NCBI RefSeq assembly: GCF_042466415.1
Contig: NZ_JAXHCH010000002.1
Location: 1,736,001 to 1,800,000 of the forward strand
Length of the DNA: 64,000 nt
Reading direction: 5' to 3'
From: Albirhodobacter sp042466415
GTDB taxonomy: Bacteria; Pseudomonadota; Alphaproteobacteria; Rhodobacterales; Rhodobacteraceae
Of the stretch, positions 36,466 through 44,810 are shown in pieces. Each line of letters opens with the position of its first letter. Within the stretch, counting starts at the first letter, position 1. The position numbers and the translations under genes were made by a program. The notes below the pieces were generated by a model. It saw only the letters and a list, made by a program, of their open reading frames with translations, searched no databases and was not told the origin of the DNA.

Positions 36466-37527
36466 TTATGCGCCGCAATCCGGCGCGTCCGCAAGCCATT
36501 GACGTAGTAAATACCCCGCAATGGCGCCGTTGCGTGGCGCGGTGATCTTCGGGTGAAGCCCCGCGAAAACATCCGCCAACTCCTCCCGCGTCATCCAGAT
36601 CGCATCCTCAATCTCGACGGGATCAATCGTAATCTCTTGGCTGACAGCCTCCGCGCGCATCCCGAGCATCAAAGACGCGGGGAACGGCCACGGCTGGGAC
36701 GCCACATACCGCACAGCATCGACGAAAATTCCGGTTTCCTCGAGCACCTCGCGCGCGACCGCCGCCTCCACCGTCTCGCCTGGTTCAACAAACCCTGCGA
36801 GGCAGGAATACATGCCCTCAGGCCAAGCCGGTGACCGCCCAAGCAGCACGGAGTTTCCGCGCGTCACCAGCATGATCACCACAGGGTCCGTGCGTGGGAA
36901 ATGCGCCGTTCCGCAATGCCCGCAGCTACGACGCCATCCGGCATCGGCGATGTCGCTTTGCGTGCCACAAGCCGCACAAAACCGGTGCGAGACATGCCAG
37001 AGCGCGAGTGCGCGCGCCGTGGCCAACCGCTCCCCCCACCGCGGATCGAGCGCGCCCAAATGGCTGCGCATCTCGACAAACCGCGCGGATGGTGCGGCGG
37101 GATGAACGGTCTCGGAGGGATCAAGAAACACCTCCGTCGCAGGCGCACCCGATTCCGGTTCCCAAGTTGAGATATCAACCGCGAACCAATGTTCGCGCGC
37201 GGCCTGCGACGTATCCTCGCCCCCGTCCGGCGCGCAATGGCCGAGGTAAATCGGCGCGCTGCCTTGCCCGAAAATCGCGTGATCATGCGAAAAGTCGCAG
37301 GGCGCACCGTCGTCGCCGATCAAGACACGCCCGCGCCAAATCGGAAACACGCGCCCATGCTCCAATGCCTCTGCCAAGGCATCCGCATCGCCGCGCACAT
37401 GCGCCGCGCGGTCAAGATAGACGCGCGCGCCCGCGACTGTGTTGCCCGGCGAAGGCTGATCCTGAGAACTCTGCGGTGAGCGGCGGGCGTCTGTGTCGGA
37501 GAGGCGATCAAAGGCAAAACGAGGCAT
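36466..37527 (-). CDS. nudC: NAD(+) diphosphatase, NudC family
   Basis: A 353-residue Nudix hydrolase that cleaves NADH/NAD into NMN and AMP and removes NAD caps from RNA. The zinc ribbon is CAACGTQ...CGHCGTAHFPR, and the Nudix box GFVEPGETVEAAVAREVLEETGI follows with the SQPWPFPASLMLGM motif that marks NudC. The N-terminal domain is longer and less conserved, as usual. It is divergent from the phosphodiesterase gene. Confidence 0.93.
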   Translation of the reverse strand: MPRFAFDRLSDTDARRSPQSSQDQPSPGNTVAGARVYLDRAAHVRGDADALAEALEHGRVFPIWRGRVLIGDDGAPCDFSHDHAIFGQGSAPIYLGHCAPDGGEDTSQAAREHWFAVDISTWEPESGAPATEVFLDPSETVHPAAPSARFVEMRSHLGALDPRWGERLATARALALWHVSHRFCAACGTQSDIADAGWRRSCGHCGTAHFPRTDPVVIMLVTRGNSVLLGRSPAWPEGMYSCLAGFVEPGETVEAAVAREVLEETGIFVDAVRYVASQPWPFPASLMLGMRAEAVSQEITIDPVEIEDAIWMTREELADVFAGLHPKITAPRNGAIAGYLLRQWLADAPDCGA

Positions 37528-37944
37528 TCAAATCTTATCCATTCTATAGGCGCGCCGATCTTTCGCACGCGGCGCTTGGCGTAGTCTTAGCAAAGCCCCG
37601 CCCCCTTCCACAACGCTTGTCACAATTGGCCGTTGGGGAGGCGCCGCGCGCAACCCCTTGCGGCGGAAATGTCACATATTTACGAAAGATGATGGCTCGC
37701 TAGACACGGAATCTATCCGTTAAAAGCGTTATTTCATGCGGCTTGCGGGCGAGTGGGCCCTTAGCGTTGCGCGCCAGATCACACCTTGGCAACCCAAAGT
37801 TGTATTTATGTTGCAGCACTTTCATATTCGTGGATTATCAGGGTTAGCTGCGCAGGGCATCTTGGCCTTGCCGTCCAAAATACCAAAATCCGGAGAACGG
37901 ACCCGTTGCCCATCAAACCCCAAAACGAGATTGAACAAAGCCGG
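37528..37944. other. Intergenic region between nudC and the phosphodiesterase gene
   Basis: About 380-417 bases depending on the phosphodiesterase start. No family-like ORF, RNA gene or strong terminator was recognised. A short palindrome ACGGA-ATCTA-TCCGT lies at 37706-37720 and could be an operator or chance. An alternative TTG start for the downstream gene at 37906 has GGAGA nine bases upstream. Confidence 0.55.
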
Positions 37945-39855
37945 ATGCGGCTGCGTATTCTCACCACGGGGGATCTTCATGCCCACCTCAACACGCATGA
38001 TTATTATGGCACCTCCCCCGACCAGATGCGCGGCCTGACGCGCGTCGCGAGTTTGATCAAAGAAGCGCGCCGCGAGACGCCCAACACACTGCTCTTTGAC
38101 AATGGGGATTTGCTTCAGGGCGATGTGATTGGTGATGTGATCGCGCGCGCATGGCAAAATCGCGCGGCGAGCCAACCGCAATCACCTGAGGACTCTCAAG
38201 CATGGCCCGCGGGACGGCCAAACCCCGTCATGGCCGCGTTCAACGCGCTTGAATATGACGCGGCGACGCTAGGAAATCATGATTTCAATTTCGGGCTGCC
38301 GTATTTGCACGATGTCTTGGCAGGTGCAAATCATCCGGTCGTGACGGCCAATCTCGTCGTGGAGCTCGGCAGCACGCCGCTGCATGATACGCATCTTCTT
38401 CCGCCTTACTTGATTCTGAATCGCGATCTGCTGGACAGTCACGGCAACACACATCCCCTTAAAATTGGCGTCATCGGCGTTTTGCCGCCACAGACCGTGG
38501 CATGGGATCACAAGCATCTGGCGGGCAAGGTCGTTGCGCGCGGGGTGACGGAAACGGTTCGCGCCTTTTTGCCGCGAATGCGCGAAGACGGCGCCGATTT
38601 CATCGTTGTTCTCGCGCACACCGGCTTTGTTGAAGATGCCGCGGGTGATAGCCCGTATGCCGAACAAGCCGCCCTTGCCCTCGCGCAGATCGAGGGTATT
38701 GATTTGTTGGTGGCCGGCCACACGCATCACGCCTTCCCGAGCCACGACCTACCGCGACATGACGATATTGATCCCATGCGCGGCACCGTTGCGGGAACGC
38801 CGACGGTGATGGCGGGACTGTATGGCTCGCATTTGGGCGTTGCGGATTTTGACTTGGTGCGCGCTTGCGGTCGCTGGCAGGTGGCTACGACGCACACGCA
38901 GGCTTGGCCAGTGTCTGAACGCGGGCCAGACAGACAGACGCGTGCGCTGGTGGCCGATGATCCCGCCATCGGCGCGATTATCGCGCCCGCGCACGCGGCG
39001 ACACTCGCCCATCTCGCGCAGATTGTCGGCTCGACCGCACAAGGGTTGCACAGCTATTTCTCATTCCTTCGCGCGGATCCCTGCCTGCAAATCGTCGCGG
39101 ATGCGCAAAGCCGGCATATCCGCCAAGTGCTGGCAGGCACCGAGCATGAGGGCCTGCCCATTCTTTCGGCGGTCGCCCCCTTCCGCATCGGTGGTCGGTC
39201 AGGGCCAGAAGCCTTCATCGATATCCCCGCAGGCCCGCTGACGGTTGCCGACGTCGCCAATCTATACCTGTATCCCAATTTTTGCTGCGCGATGCGGGTG
39301 ACTGGCGCGCAGATCGCGGAATGGCTGGAGCTTTCGGCTGGCGTGTTCCAGCAAATCGCACCGGGTCAGCGGGACCAGTTGCTGATCGACGAAACGCAGC
39401 CAAGCTACAATTTCGACGTGATCTACGGGCTAACCTACGAGATCGACCTCACATCCGCAGCGCGGTATCATACCGGTGGCCGCCTCGCAGCGCCCCTCTC
39501 TCGCCGGATCAGGAACATCCGCCTAGATGGCAAGCCGCTTTTGGCCGAGCAACCCCTTATCATCGCGACGAATGATTACCGCGCATCGGGCGCTTTCGCC
39601 GTCGCGGGCGCGACGCGCGACGCGGCGGTCTACAGCTCCACTCTTGATAGCCGAGAGCTGCTAAGAGAGCTTTTGTCCGAGAGCCGCCCGTTTGCCCCCC
39701 CGCTCTCCCCGTGTGGCGGTTCGCGCCCATGCCGGTGCAAACAGGCGCAGTCTTGCGCACCGGACCTCGGGCGCGTGATCACCTCATTGAGATCGCAGAA
39801 TTCTCACCGACGCCTCTCGGGATCGACGATGACGGCTTTTTGCGGCTGGGTCTGA
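37945..39855 (+). CDS. 2',3'-cyclic-nucleotide phosphodiesterase/3'- or 5'-nucleotidase, frameshifted near its end
   Basis: A metallophosphatase of the CpdB/UshA family that hydrolyses cyclic or mono-nucleotides. The N-terminal metallophosphatase domain shows TTGDLHAHL, DNGDLLQGD, GNHDFNFG and GHTHHAF; the C-terminal nucleotide-specificity domain runs from about residue 360. The last part departs from the family after RPFAPP: the frame reads PLSPCGGSRPCRC..., while frame +1 gives PVWRFAPMPVQTG... to a stop at 39863, in the natural style. A C lost from the C-run at 39695-39701 explains both. The start could be the ATG at 37945 or the TTG at 37906. No signal peptide is seen, so it may act in the cytoplasm. 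Confidence 0.87.
   Translation: MRLRILTTGDLHAHLNTHDYYGTSPDQMRGLTRVASLIKEARRETPNTLLFDNGDLLQGDVIGDVIARAWQNRAASQPQSPEDSQAWPAGRPNPVMAAFNALEYDAATLGNHDFNFGLPYLHDVLAGANHPVVTANLVVELGSTPLHDTHLLPPYLILNRDLLDSHGNTHPLKIGVIGVLPPQTVAWDHKHLAGKVVARGVTETVRAFLPRMREDGADFIVVLAHTGFVEDAAGDSPYAEQAALALAQIEGIDLLVAGHTHHAFPSHDLPRHDDIDPMRGTVAGTPTVMAGLYGSHLGVADFDLVRACGRWQVATTHTQAWPVSERGPDRQTRALVADDPAIGAIIAPAHAATLAHLAQIVGSTAQGLHSYFSFLRADPCLQIVADAQSRHIRQVLAGTEHEGLPILSAVAPFRIGGRSGPEAFIDIPAGPLTVADVANLYLYPNFCCAMRVTGAQIAEWLELSAGVFQQIAPGQRDQLLIDETQPSYNFDVIYGLTYEIDLTSAARYHTGGRLAAPLSRRIRNIRLDGKPLLAEQPLIIATNDYRASGAFAVAGATRDAAVYSSTLDSRELLRELLSESRPFAPPLSPCGGSRPCRCKQAQSCAPDLGRVITSLRSQNSHRRLSGSTMTAFCGWV
39695..39701 (+). other. C7 homopolymer, likely frameshift site in the phosphodiesterase gene
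   Basis: The run is CCCCCCC after G39694. Eight C would give one continuous reading frame from the start of the gene to the stop TAA at 39861-39863. With seven, the frame leaves the conserved C-terminus and stops at 39855. A sequencing error is the simplest reading; phase variation by slippage is possible but the run is short. Confidence 0.8.
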
Positions 39856-39984
39856 CGCTATAATCCGCCACGCGGCCTTGGAGCGCGGCACCTCACAACG
39901 TGTAGAGCAAGGCGGGCAGCGCGCGCCCGCATCATCTTTCAAACACGATCTTGCGAATCCCGTCGCGCCGCCCTATATCCACCC

Positions 39985-40082
39985 GTGAGAGGTTGGCGCG
40001 GGCGAGCGCCTCGCCAACCCGGTCAGGTCCGGAAGGAAGCAGCCGCAACGAGTCCCGTTTGGGTCGCTGTCCAGCCTCTCAC
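39985..40082 (+). ncRNA. ffs: Signal recognition particle RNA (small, 4.5S-type)
   Basis: The region has the SRP domain IV core GGTCAGGTCCGGAAGGAAGCAGC, which holds the Ffh-binding site and tetraloop. The ends pair as GTGAGAGGTTGG (39985-39996) and CCAGCCTCTCAC (40071-40082), forming one long hairpin of about 98 bases, the normal size. A short T-run (TTTT) follows. It lies upstream of dnaX, as in related bacteria; the remaining bases between 39864 and dnaX (40238) show no other gene. Confidence 0.93.
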
Positions 40083-40237
40083 CTTTTCCCCCACATATGT
40101 ATGACGTCACATCGGCGCAATCGACCGCGTGTTCGATCATCGCATCAAACCCCTGCGCACCGTGGCGGCCGTTTTCGCCGCGACTGCTTGCCGATGGGGC
40201 GCAGAGACCCTAGATTGGCCCCAACCAAGGAGCCTTC

Positions 40238-42085
40238 ATGAGCGACAATCCCGAGACCGATCACAACCCGAAAGGCTATCAGGTTCTGGCGCGCAAATAT
40301 CGCCCCGCAACCTTTGCCGATTTGATCGGGCAAGAGGCTATGGTCCGGACGTTGAAAAACGCGTTCGAAGCCAGCCGGATCGCCCATGCGTTTGTGATGA
40401 CCGGTGTGCGGGGCGTGGGCAAAACCACCACCGCGCGGATCATCGCGAAGGGCCTCAATTGCATAGGGACAGATGGCAAAGGCGTCGCGACAACCGAGCC
40501 CTGCCTCACCTGCGAGCATTGCGTCGCGATTGCTGAAGGTCGCCATGTCGACGTGATGGAGATGGACGCCGCGTCGCGCACCGGCGTCGGAGACATTCGC
40601 GAGATCATCGAATCCGTACATTATCGCGCGGCCTCTGCGCGCTATAAAGTCTATATCATCGATGAAGTTCACATGCTCTCGACCAGCGCGTTCAACGCAC
40701 TCCTCAAAACGCTTGAGGAGCCGCCGGAGCATGTGAAATTCATCTTCGCCACCACCGAAATCCGCAAGGTTCCGGTGACGGTTCTGTCAAGGTGCCAGCG
40801 TTTCGACCTCAAACGGATCGAGCCGGAAGTGATGCTCGCCCATCTGGCAAAGATTGCGCAGCTCGAAGGCGCAGCCCTCGCCCCCGATGCCATGGCTTTG
40901 ATCACCCGCGCGGCGGAAGGCTCCGTGCGCGATGCGATGTCGCTTATGGATCAGGCGATTGCGCATGGCGCGGGGGAAACCACCGCCGAGCAAGTTCGCG
41001 CGATGCTGGGGCTTGCGGATCGTGGCCGCGTTCTCGATCTGTTTGATATGATCTTGAAAGGCGAGGCAGCAGAGGCGTTGACCGAGCTGTCATCGCAATA
41101 CGCCGATGGCGCGGACCCGATGGCGGTTCTGCGTGATCTGGCGGAAATCACTCACTGGATTTCTGTCATCAAAATCACGCCCGACGCCGCCGATGACCCG
41201 ACTGTGCCCCCTGACGAGCAAGCCCGCGGGCAAGTCATGGCAGAGGCGATTCCGATGCGCGTTCTCACGCGGCTGTGGCAGATGCTTTTGAAAGCTCTCG
41301 AGGAAGTCGGCGGCGCGCCAAACGCGATGATGGCGGCTGAGATGGCCCTCATCCGGCTTACCCATGTCGCGGATCTTCCCGATCCGGAAGCGCTCCTCAA
41401 ACGCATCGCCAAAGGCCCGAATGGCGGCCCGCCCATGCCACCCTCTGGCGGCGGCGCCCCTGCCCCCGGTGGCACAGGCACGCATGCAGTCGCGACTGCG
41501 GAGGCAGGAGCGGGCGCGATGACGGGTCCGACAGCCTTAGCGGCAGGATTGGGGTGGGCGATGCCCGGCGCGGTCGCGCGATCGGGTCCGCGTTCAATCG
41601 GTGGTGGGCGTGCCGCCTTGGCTGTCGCAATTGCGCCTGAGGCATCATTGGAGCGGTTCGCGCGGTTTGAAGATGTCGTCGCCTTGATCAAGCGCATGCG
41701 GGATGTGAAACTTCTCGTTGAGGTCGAATCTCACTTGCGGCTCGTCAGTTACACTCCGGGCCGGATCGAATTCGAGCCGACCCCCGAAGCACCGCGCGAC
41801 CTCGCGCAGGTGCTCGGCGCGCGCCTGCAAAGCTGGACGGGTGCGCGTTGGGGCGTGTCGGTCGTGTCATCGGGCGGCGGACGCACCATAAACGAGGATC
41901 GCGACGCCGCCTTCACCGCCGCGCGCGAGGAAGCGTTACAAAACGCCGTGGTCCAAGCCGTAATTGCCGCCTTCCCAAAGGCGAAAATCGACGACATCAA
42001 AACCGCGCAAGATCTTGCCGCTGAAGTGTCGGAAGGCGCTTTGGCAGAGGTTGAGGATGAATGGGATCCGTTCGAGGATAGCTAA
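40238..42085 (+). CDS. dnaX: DNA polymerase III subunit gamma/tau
   Basis: A 615-residue clamp-loader ATPase. It has the Walker A motif GVRGVGKTTTARI (about residues 49-61), a zinc module with C in LNCIG and CLTCEHC, the Walker B region IIDEVHML, and the sensor SRCQRFDLKRIEPE. After a Pro/Gly/Ala-rich stretch (about residues 395-465) the tau-type C-terminus follows. It begins after an AAGGAG site. No sequence suggesting a programmed frameshift for gamma was noticed, but this was not examined exhaustively. Upstream lies ffs; ybaB follows at 22 bases. Confidence 0.96.
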   Translation: MSDNPETDHNPKGYQVLARKYRPATFADLIGQEAMVRTLKNAFEASRIAHAFVMTGVRGVGKTTTARIIAKGLNCIGTDGKGVATTEPCLTCEHCVAIAEGRHVDVMEMDAASRTGVGDIREIIESVHYRAASARYKVYIIDEVHMLSTSAFNALLKTLEEPPEHVKFIFATTEIRKVPVTVLSRCQRFDLKRIEPEVMLAHLAKIAQLEGAALAPDAMALITRAAEGSVRDAMSLMDQAIAHGAGETTAEQVRAMLGLADRGRVLDLFDMILKGEAAEALTELSSQYADGADPMAVLRDLAEITHWISVIKITPDAADDPTVPPDEQARGQVMAEAIPMRVLTRLWQMLLKALEEVGGAPNAMMAAEMALIRLTHVADLPDPEALLKRIAKGPNGGPPMPPSGGGAPAPGGTGTHAVATAEAGAGAMTGPTALAAGLGWAMPGAVARSGPRSIGGGRAALAVAIAPEASLERFARFEDVVALIKRMRDVKLLVEVESHLRLVSYTPGRIEFEPTPEAPRDLAQVLGARLQSWTGARWGVSVVSSGGGRTINEDRDAAFTAAREEALQNAVVQAVIAAFPKAKIDDIKTAQDLAAEVSEGALAEVEDEWDPFEDS

Positions 42086-42106
42086 GGCGAAAGCCAAGGA
42101 GAGAGC

Positions 42107-42451
42107 ATGTTGAAAGGTTTGGGCGGTCTTGGCGATATGGCCAAGATGATGAAAGCCGCGAAAGAGATGCAAGGCCGCATGGCGGAATTGCAAGAGAGCC
42201 TCGAGCATATCGAGGTTGAGGGCGAAGCCGGCGCGGGCTTGGTCAAAGCGCGGGCCAATGCCAAGGGCACATTGACCGGGTTGGAGATCGACCCCTCCAT
42301 TCTCGTCGCGTCCGAAAAGGAAGTCGTCGAGGATTTGATTCTGGCCGCGATCAAAGAGGTGCAGGCCCGCGCCGCCGCGCGCGGACAGTCGGAGATGCAA
42401 AAGCTGGCATCCGAGATGGGTCTGCCTGCCGATATGAACCTGCCCTTCTGA
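42107..42451 (+). CDS. YbaB/EbfC family nucleoid-associated protein
   Basis: A 114-residue DNA-binding protein (MLKGLGGLGDMAKMMKAAKEMQ..., a helix then the GEAGAGLVKARANAKGTL strands) that binds DNA as a dimer and is commonly encoded between dnaX and recR. Its stop codon overlaps the recR start (TGATG), so the two are translationally coupled. Confidence 0.95.
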   Translation: MLKGLGGLGDMAKMMKAAKEMQGRMAELQESLEHIEVEGEAGAGLVKARANAKGTLTGLEIDPSILVASEKEVVEDLILAAIKEVQARAAARGQSEMQKLASEMGLPADMNLPF

Positions 42452-43041
42452 TGTCAGCGGGCGCGGAGATCGAAGCCCTGATCGCGCTGATGGCGCGGTT
42501 GCCGGGGCTTGGGCCGCGCTCTGCGCGCCGCGCGGCGCTGCATCTTTTGCGCAAGCGCAAACAAATCATGGCCCCGCTTGCGACGGTGATGGACCATCTC
42601 GCAGAGACGGTATGTGATTGCTCGATCTGCGGGAATATCGCGACATCGGAAATTTGCGAAATCTGCGCCAACCCCAAGCGCAATGACCGCGAGATTTGCG
42701 TCGTCGAGGATGTCGCGGATCTCTGGGCGATGGAGCGGGGCGGCCATTTCAAGGGGCGCTACCATGTCCTCGGCGGGGTTCTATCCGCGCTTGACGCCGT
42801 TGGGCCGGAAGAACTGGGTATCCCCAAGTTACTCGAGCGCGCGGCCACGGTGGACGAGGTGATCCTCGCGCTCAACGCAACTGTCGAGGGGCAAACCACC
42901 GCGCATTATATCGCCGACGCGCTGGAGAAGCTGTCGGTGTCGATCACCTCTCTCGCGCAGGGCGTGCCGATTGGCGGAGAGCTTGACTATCTCGACGACG
43001 GCACGATTCAAGCCGCCATGCGCGCACGCAAAGCGTTCTAA
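42451..43041 (+). CDS. recR: Recombination protein RecR
   Basis: A 196-residue protein of the RecFOR pathway, which loads RecA at gaps. It contains the helix-hairpin-helix (LPGLGPRSARRAALH), the Cys4 zinc finger (CSICGNIATSEICEIC) and a Toprim domain with EICVVEDVADLWAMERGGHFKGRYHVL. Length is normal. It is last in the dnaX-ybaB-recR operon. Confidence 0.95.
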   Translation: MSAGAEIEALIALMARLPGLGPRSARRAALHLLRKRKQIMAPLATVMDHLAETVCDCSICGNIATSEICEICANPKRNDREICVVEDVADLWAMERGGHFKGRYHVLGGVLSALDAVGPEELGIPKLLERAATVDEVILALNATVEGQTTAHYIADALEKLSVSITSLAQGVPIGGELDYLDDGTIQAAMRARKAF

Positions 43042-43200
43042 AATCGCCCGATTGAGGGATGGCGCTTTGCGCACGGGTTTTTCCCGACAGCGTTCGTAAG
43101 ATCACAGAGCAAGCGCGTCGCCCATGCCCAGATACGCACAAAGCCCCGCGCGCGTTTGGCGGGAGTTTGCGCGCGATACGCGCCCCCGAATTGATACAGA

Positions 43201-43227
43201 AAAGGGCGCAACAAGCGCGCCCTTTTC
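43201..43227. terminator. Bidirectional terminator between recR and hsp20
   Basis: A 10-base-pair inverted repeat (AAAAGGGCGC / GCGCCCTTTT) with a seven-base loop. The A-run on one side and T-run on the other let it end both the recR operon and the convergent hsp20 transcript. Confidence 0.87.
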
Positions 43228-43242
43228 CTTAAATAGCTAAGG

Positions 43243-43725
43243 TTAAACTTGCGTGGCCGCCGGCAAGGCCGCTTTCGCATCAAGCGTCGTGCCCTCAGAT
43301 TGCACGGCAGTGATCTCGATCCGACGAGGTTTGAGCGCCTCTGGCACCTCGCGCACGAGATCGATATGCAACATGCCGTCCGCATTGGCAGCGCCCGTCA
43401 CCTTCACATGGTCCGCCAGCGCAAAGCGGCGCTCAAACGCGCGCGTTGCGATGCCGCGGTGCAGATAACTGCGTTCGACACCGTCATCGGCCTTCTTGGC
43501 CGCGACAATCAACTGGCCCTCGCGCAACTCAACCGACAGATCGTCAGCACAGAACCCCGCCACCGCGATCGAAATCCGGTAAGCGTTATCGCTCAGTTTT
43601 TCGATATTATAGGGGGGGTAAGCGGGCTGAACGGTCTCGGCGGATAGGGCGCGATCCATTAAATCGGCCATCCGGTCAAAGCCGACAGTGGCACGGTAGA
43701 GCGGCGAAAAATCAAAATTACGCAT
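43243..43725 (-). CDS. Small heat-shock protein (Hsp20 family)
   Basis: A 160-residue alpha-crystallin-type chaperone (IbpA-like). It begins MRNFDFSPLYRATVGFDRM, with the crystallin core PPYNIEKLSDNAYRISIAVAGF and LHRGIATRAFERRFAL. These proteins bind unfolding proteins at high temperature as large oligomers. The ribosome site (GAGGA) lies in a predicted RNA hairpin and a sigma32-type promoter lies about 95-120 bases upstream of the ATG, which together imply heat-induced transcription and translation. Confidence 0.94.
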   Translation of the reverse strand: MRNFDFSPLYRATVGFDRMADLMDRALSAETVQPAYPPYNIEKLSDNAYRISIAVAGFCADDLSVELREGQLIVAAKKADDGVERSYLHRGIATRAFERRFALADHVKVTGAANADGMLHIDLVREVPEALKPRRIEITAVQSEGTTLDAKAALPAATQV

Positions 43726-43810
43726 AGCACATCCTCATTTGAGCGATATGGGAGTGTTCGCCCCAAGCGGGGCCGAACGGTTCATCAAGGGCCCGTCATG
43801 GCGCCCCTGC
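43726..43810 (-). promoter_or_regulatory. ROSE-like RNA thermometer in the hsp20 5' untranslated region
   Basis: The last hairpin (43747-43731 on the minus strand) pairs AUC-G-CUC with GAGGAU around an AAAU loop. This gives the UCGCU/AGGA arrangement of ROSE elements, with one bulged G opposite the Shine-Dalgarno, which is thus closed at low temperature. Another stem (GUUCG-GCCCC / GGGGC-GAAC, 43778-43756) lies just upstream. The element sits immediately before the ATG, and a predicted start near 43810 gives a leader of about 85 bases, the usual ROSE size. ROSE elements are known upstream of small heat-shock genes of alphaproteobacteria. Confidence 0.8.
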
Positions 43811-43816
43811 CCTCTC

Positions 43817-43846
43817 AAATTGGGATGCGAAATTGAGGGTTTCAAG
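43817..43846 (-). promoter_or_regulatory. Sigma32 (RpoH)-type heat-shock promoter of hsp20
   Basis: On the minus strand: -35 CTTGAAA (43846-43840), a 15-base spacer, then CCCAATTT (43824-43817). These match the RpoH consensus CTTGAAA-N13-17-CCCATnT closely. Transcription would begin near 43810. Confidence 0.77.
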
Positions 43847-43943
43847 ACCTCGCGCGAGTTTTTAGGCGGGGAGTGGGACGTCAGCCGATCCCTCCGCCCC
43901 TCCCGCACGCGTCACATGCCCGAGGCCAGCAAAAATCGCAGGT

Positions 43944-44726
43944 TCATTCGGGCCGAAGGAATTTCGCCCCAAGTCGCTTGGTCACCGAGGCACCCCCGAT
44001 GTCAGGCCCGTCAAGCGTTGCGCGGACCTCGTCGACGGCATCCACCGCCGTCCCTAAAGACACCCGCGCCCCGTCCATTTCCGCTTTCGCTGAAATCACC
44101 GACACGATCTGCGGCGCCTCGCCGTTGCGCATGGAAAATACCGGCGCGCCTGAGGCCCCAAACTCTGCTGCGCAAGACATCAATAAAACATCCCCGTCGC
44201 GTTTGAGCACTTCACAAACTTCCTGCAGGGAGGGGGCCTCGGAACGGTCCCGCGCGTAGGACACAACCCCGACCTGATCGCCGGGATAAGGCGTTGCATT
44301 CAGGTCAAACGGTTGGATCGAGGGCAATCGAATAGGCTTATCCAACCGGATCAACCCGATGTCGGAGGCGACGCGGGCGATTCGATCACGGTCGATATAA
44401 TCATAGCCCGGATGCACCGCCGCGCGCTGTGCGCCGCGATAGGCCTCGGCGCGCCCGTTGCGCCACCCTGCAAGAAAGCGAATATCGCTGGCGGCCACCA
44501 TTTCGCCCGTCTCTTTCGAGAACAGGCAATGCGCCGCCGTGAGCACCAAATCAGGCGCGATCAACGCCCCGGTGCAAAAAGAGTGATCGCCAATCTCGAG
44601 CCTTCCCACCCCTTGCCAACCCCGCGTATCGTCGCCCGTCGCGAGCGTTTTCAGGCGGGATGTCTCCGCCGCAAGCGGGCCGCTTAACATGGGCAAGATG
44701 AGGATCAAGGTGAGGAGAAAGCGCAT
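43944..44726 (-). CDS. Trypsin-like serine protease, exported
   Basis: A 260-residue S1-family protein with a signal peptide (MRFLLTLILILPMLSGPLAAE). The triad is visible: His in LTAAHCL, Asp in SDIGLIRL, and Ser in the GASGAP segment. Trypsins usually have GDSGGP there, so the Asp before the Ser and the next Gly are replaced, as in some bacterial family members. Two Cys pairs may form disulfides. It probably works in the periplasm or outside the cell; its substrate is unknown. The ATG at 44726 has GGAG upstream. Confidence 0.87.
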   Translation of the reverse strand: MRFLLTLILILPMLSGPLAAETSRLKTLATGDDTRGWQGVGRLEIGDHSFCTGALIAPDLVLTAAHCLFSKETGEMVAASDIRFLAGWRNGRAEAYRGAQRAAVHPGYDYIDRDRIARVASDIGLIRLDKPIRLPSIQPFDLNATPYPGDQVGVVSYARDRSEAPSLQEVCEVLKRDGDVLLMSCAAEFGASGAPVFSMRNGEAPQIVSVISAKAEMDGARVSLGTAVDAVDEVRATLDGPDIGGASVTKRLGAKFLRPE

Positions 44727-44810
44727 CTGGGCTCCGATTGGGGGATCCGGCAGCGTCTCCGGCATTGTGCTGGGATACCCATACCTTGCGGCGAGACTAT
44801 GGCAAAGCCC

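Noticed and set aside
39695..39701. C-run as a phase-variation switch.
   Set aside because: A run of seven or eight C is short for slippage control, and the gene does not encode a surface antigen. Not excluded, but less likely than an error.
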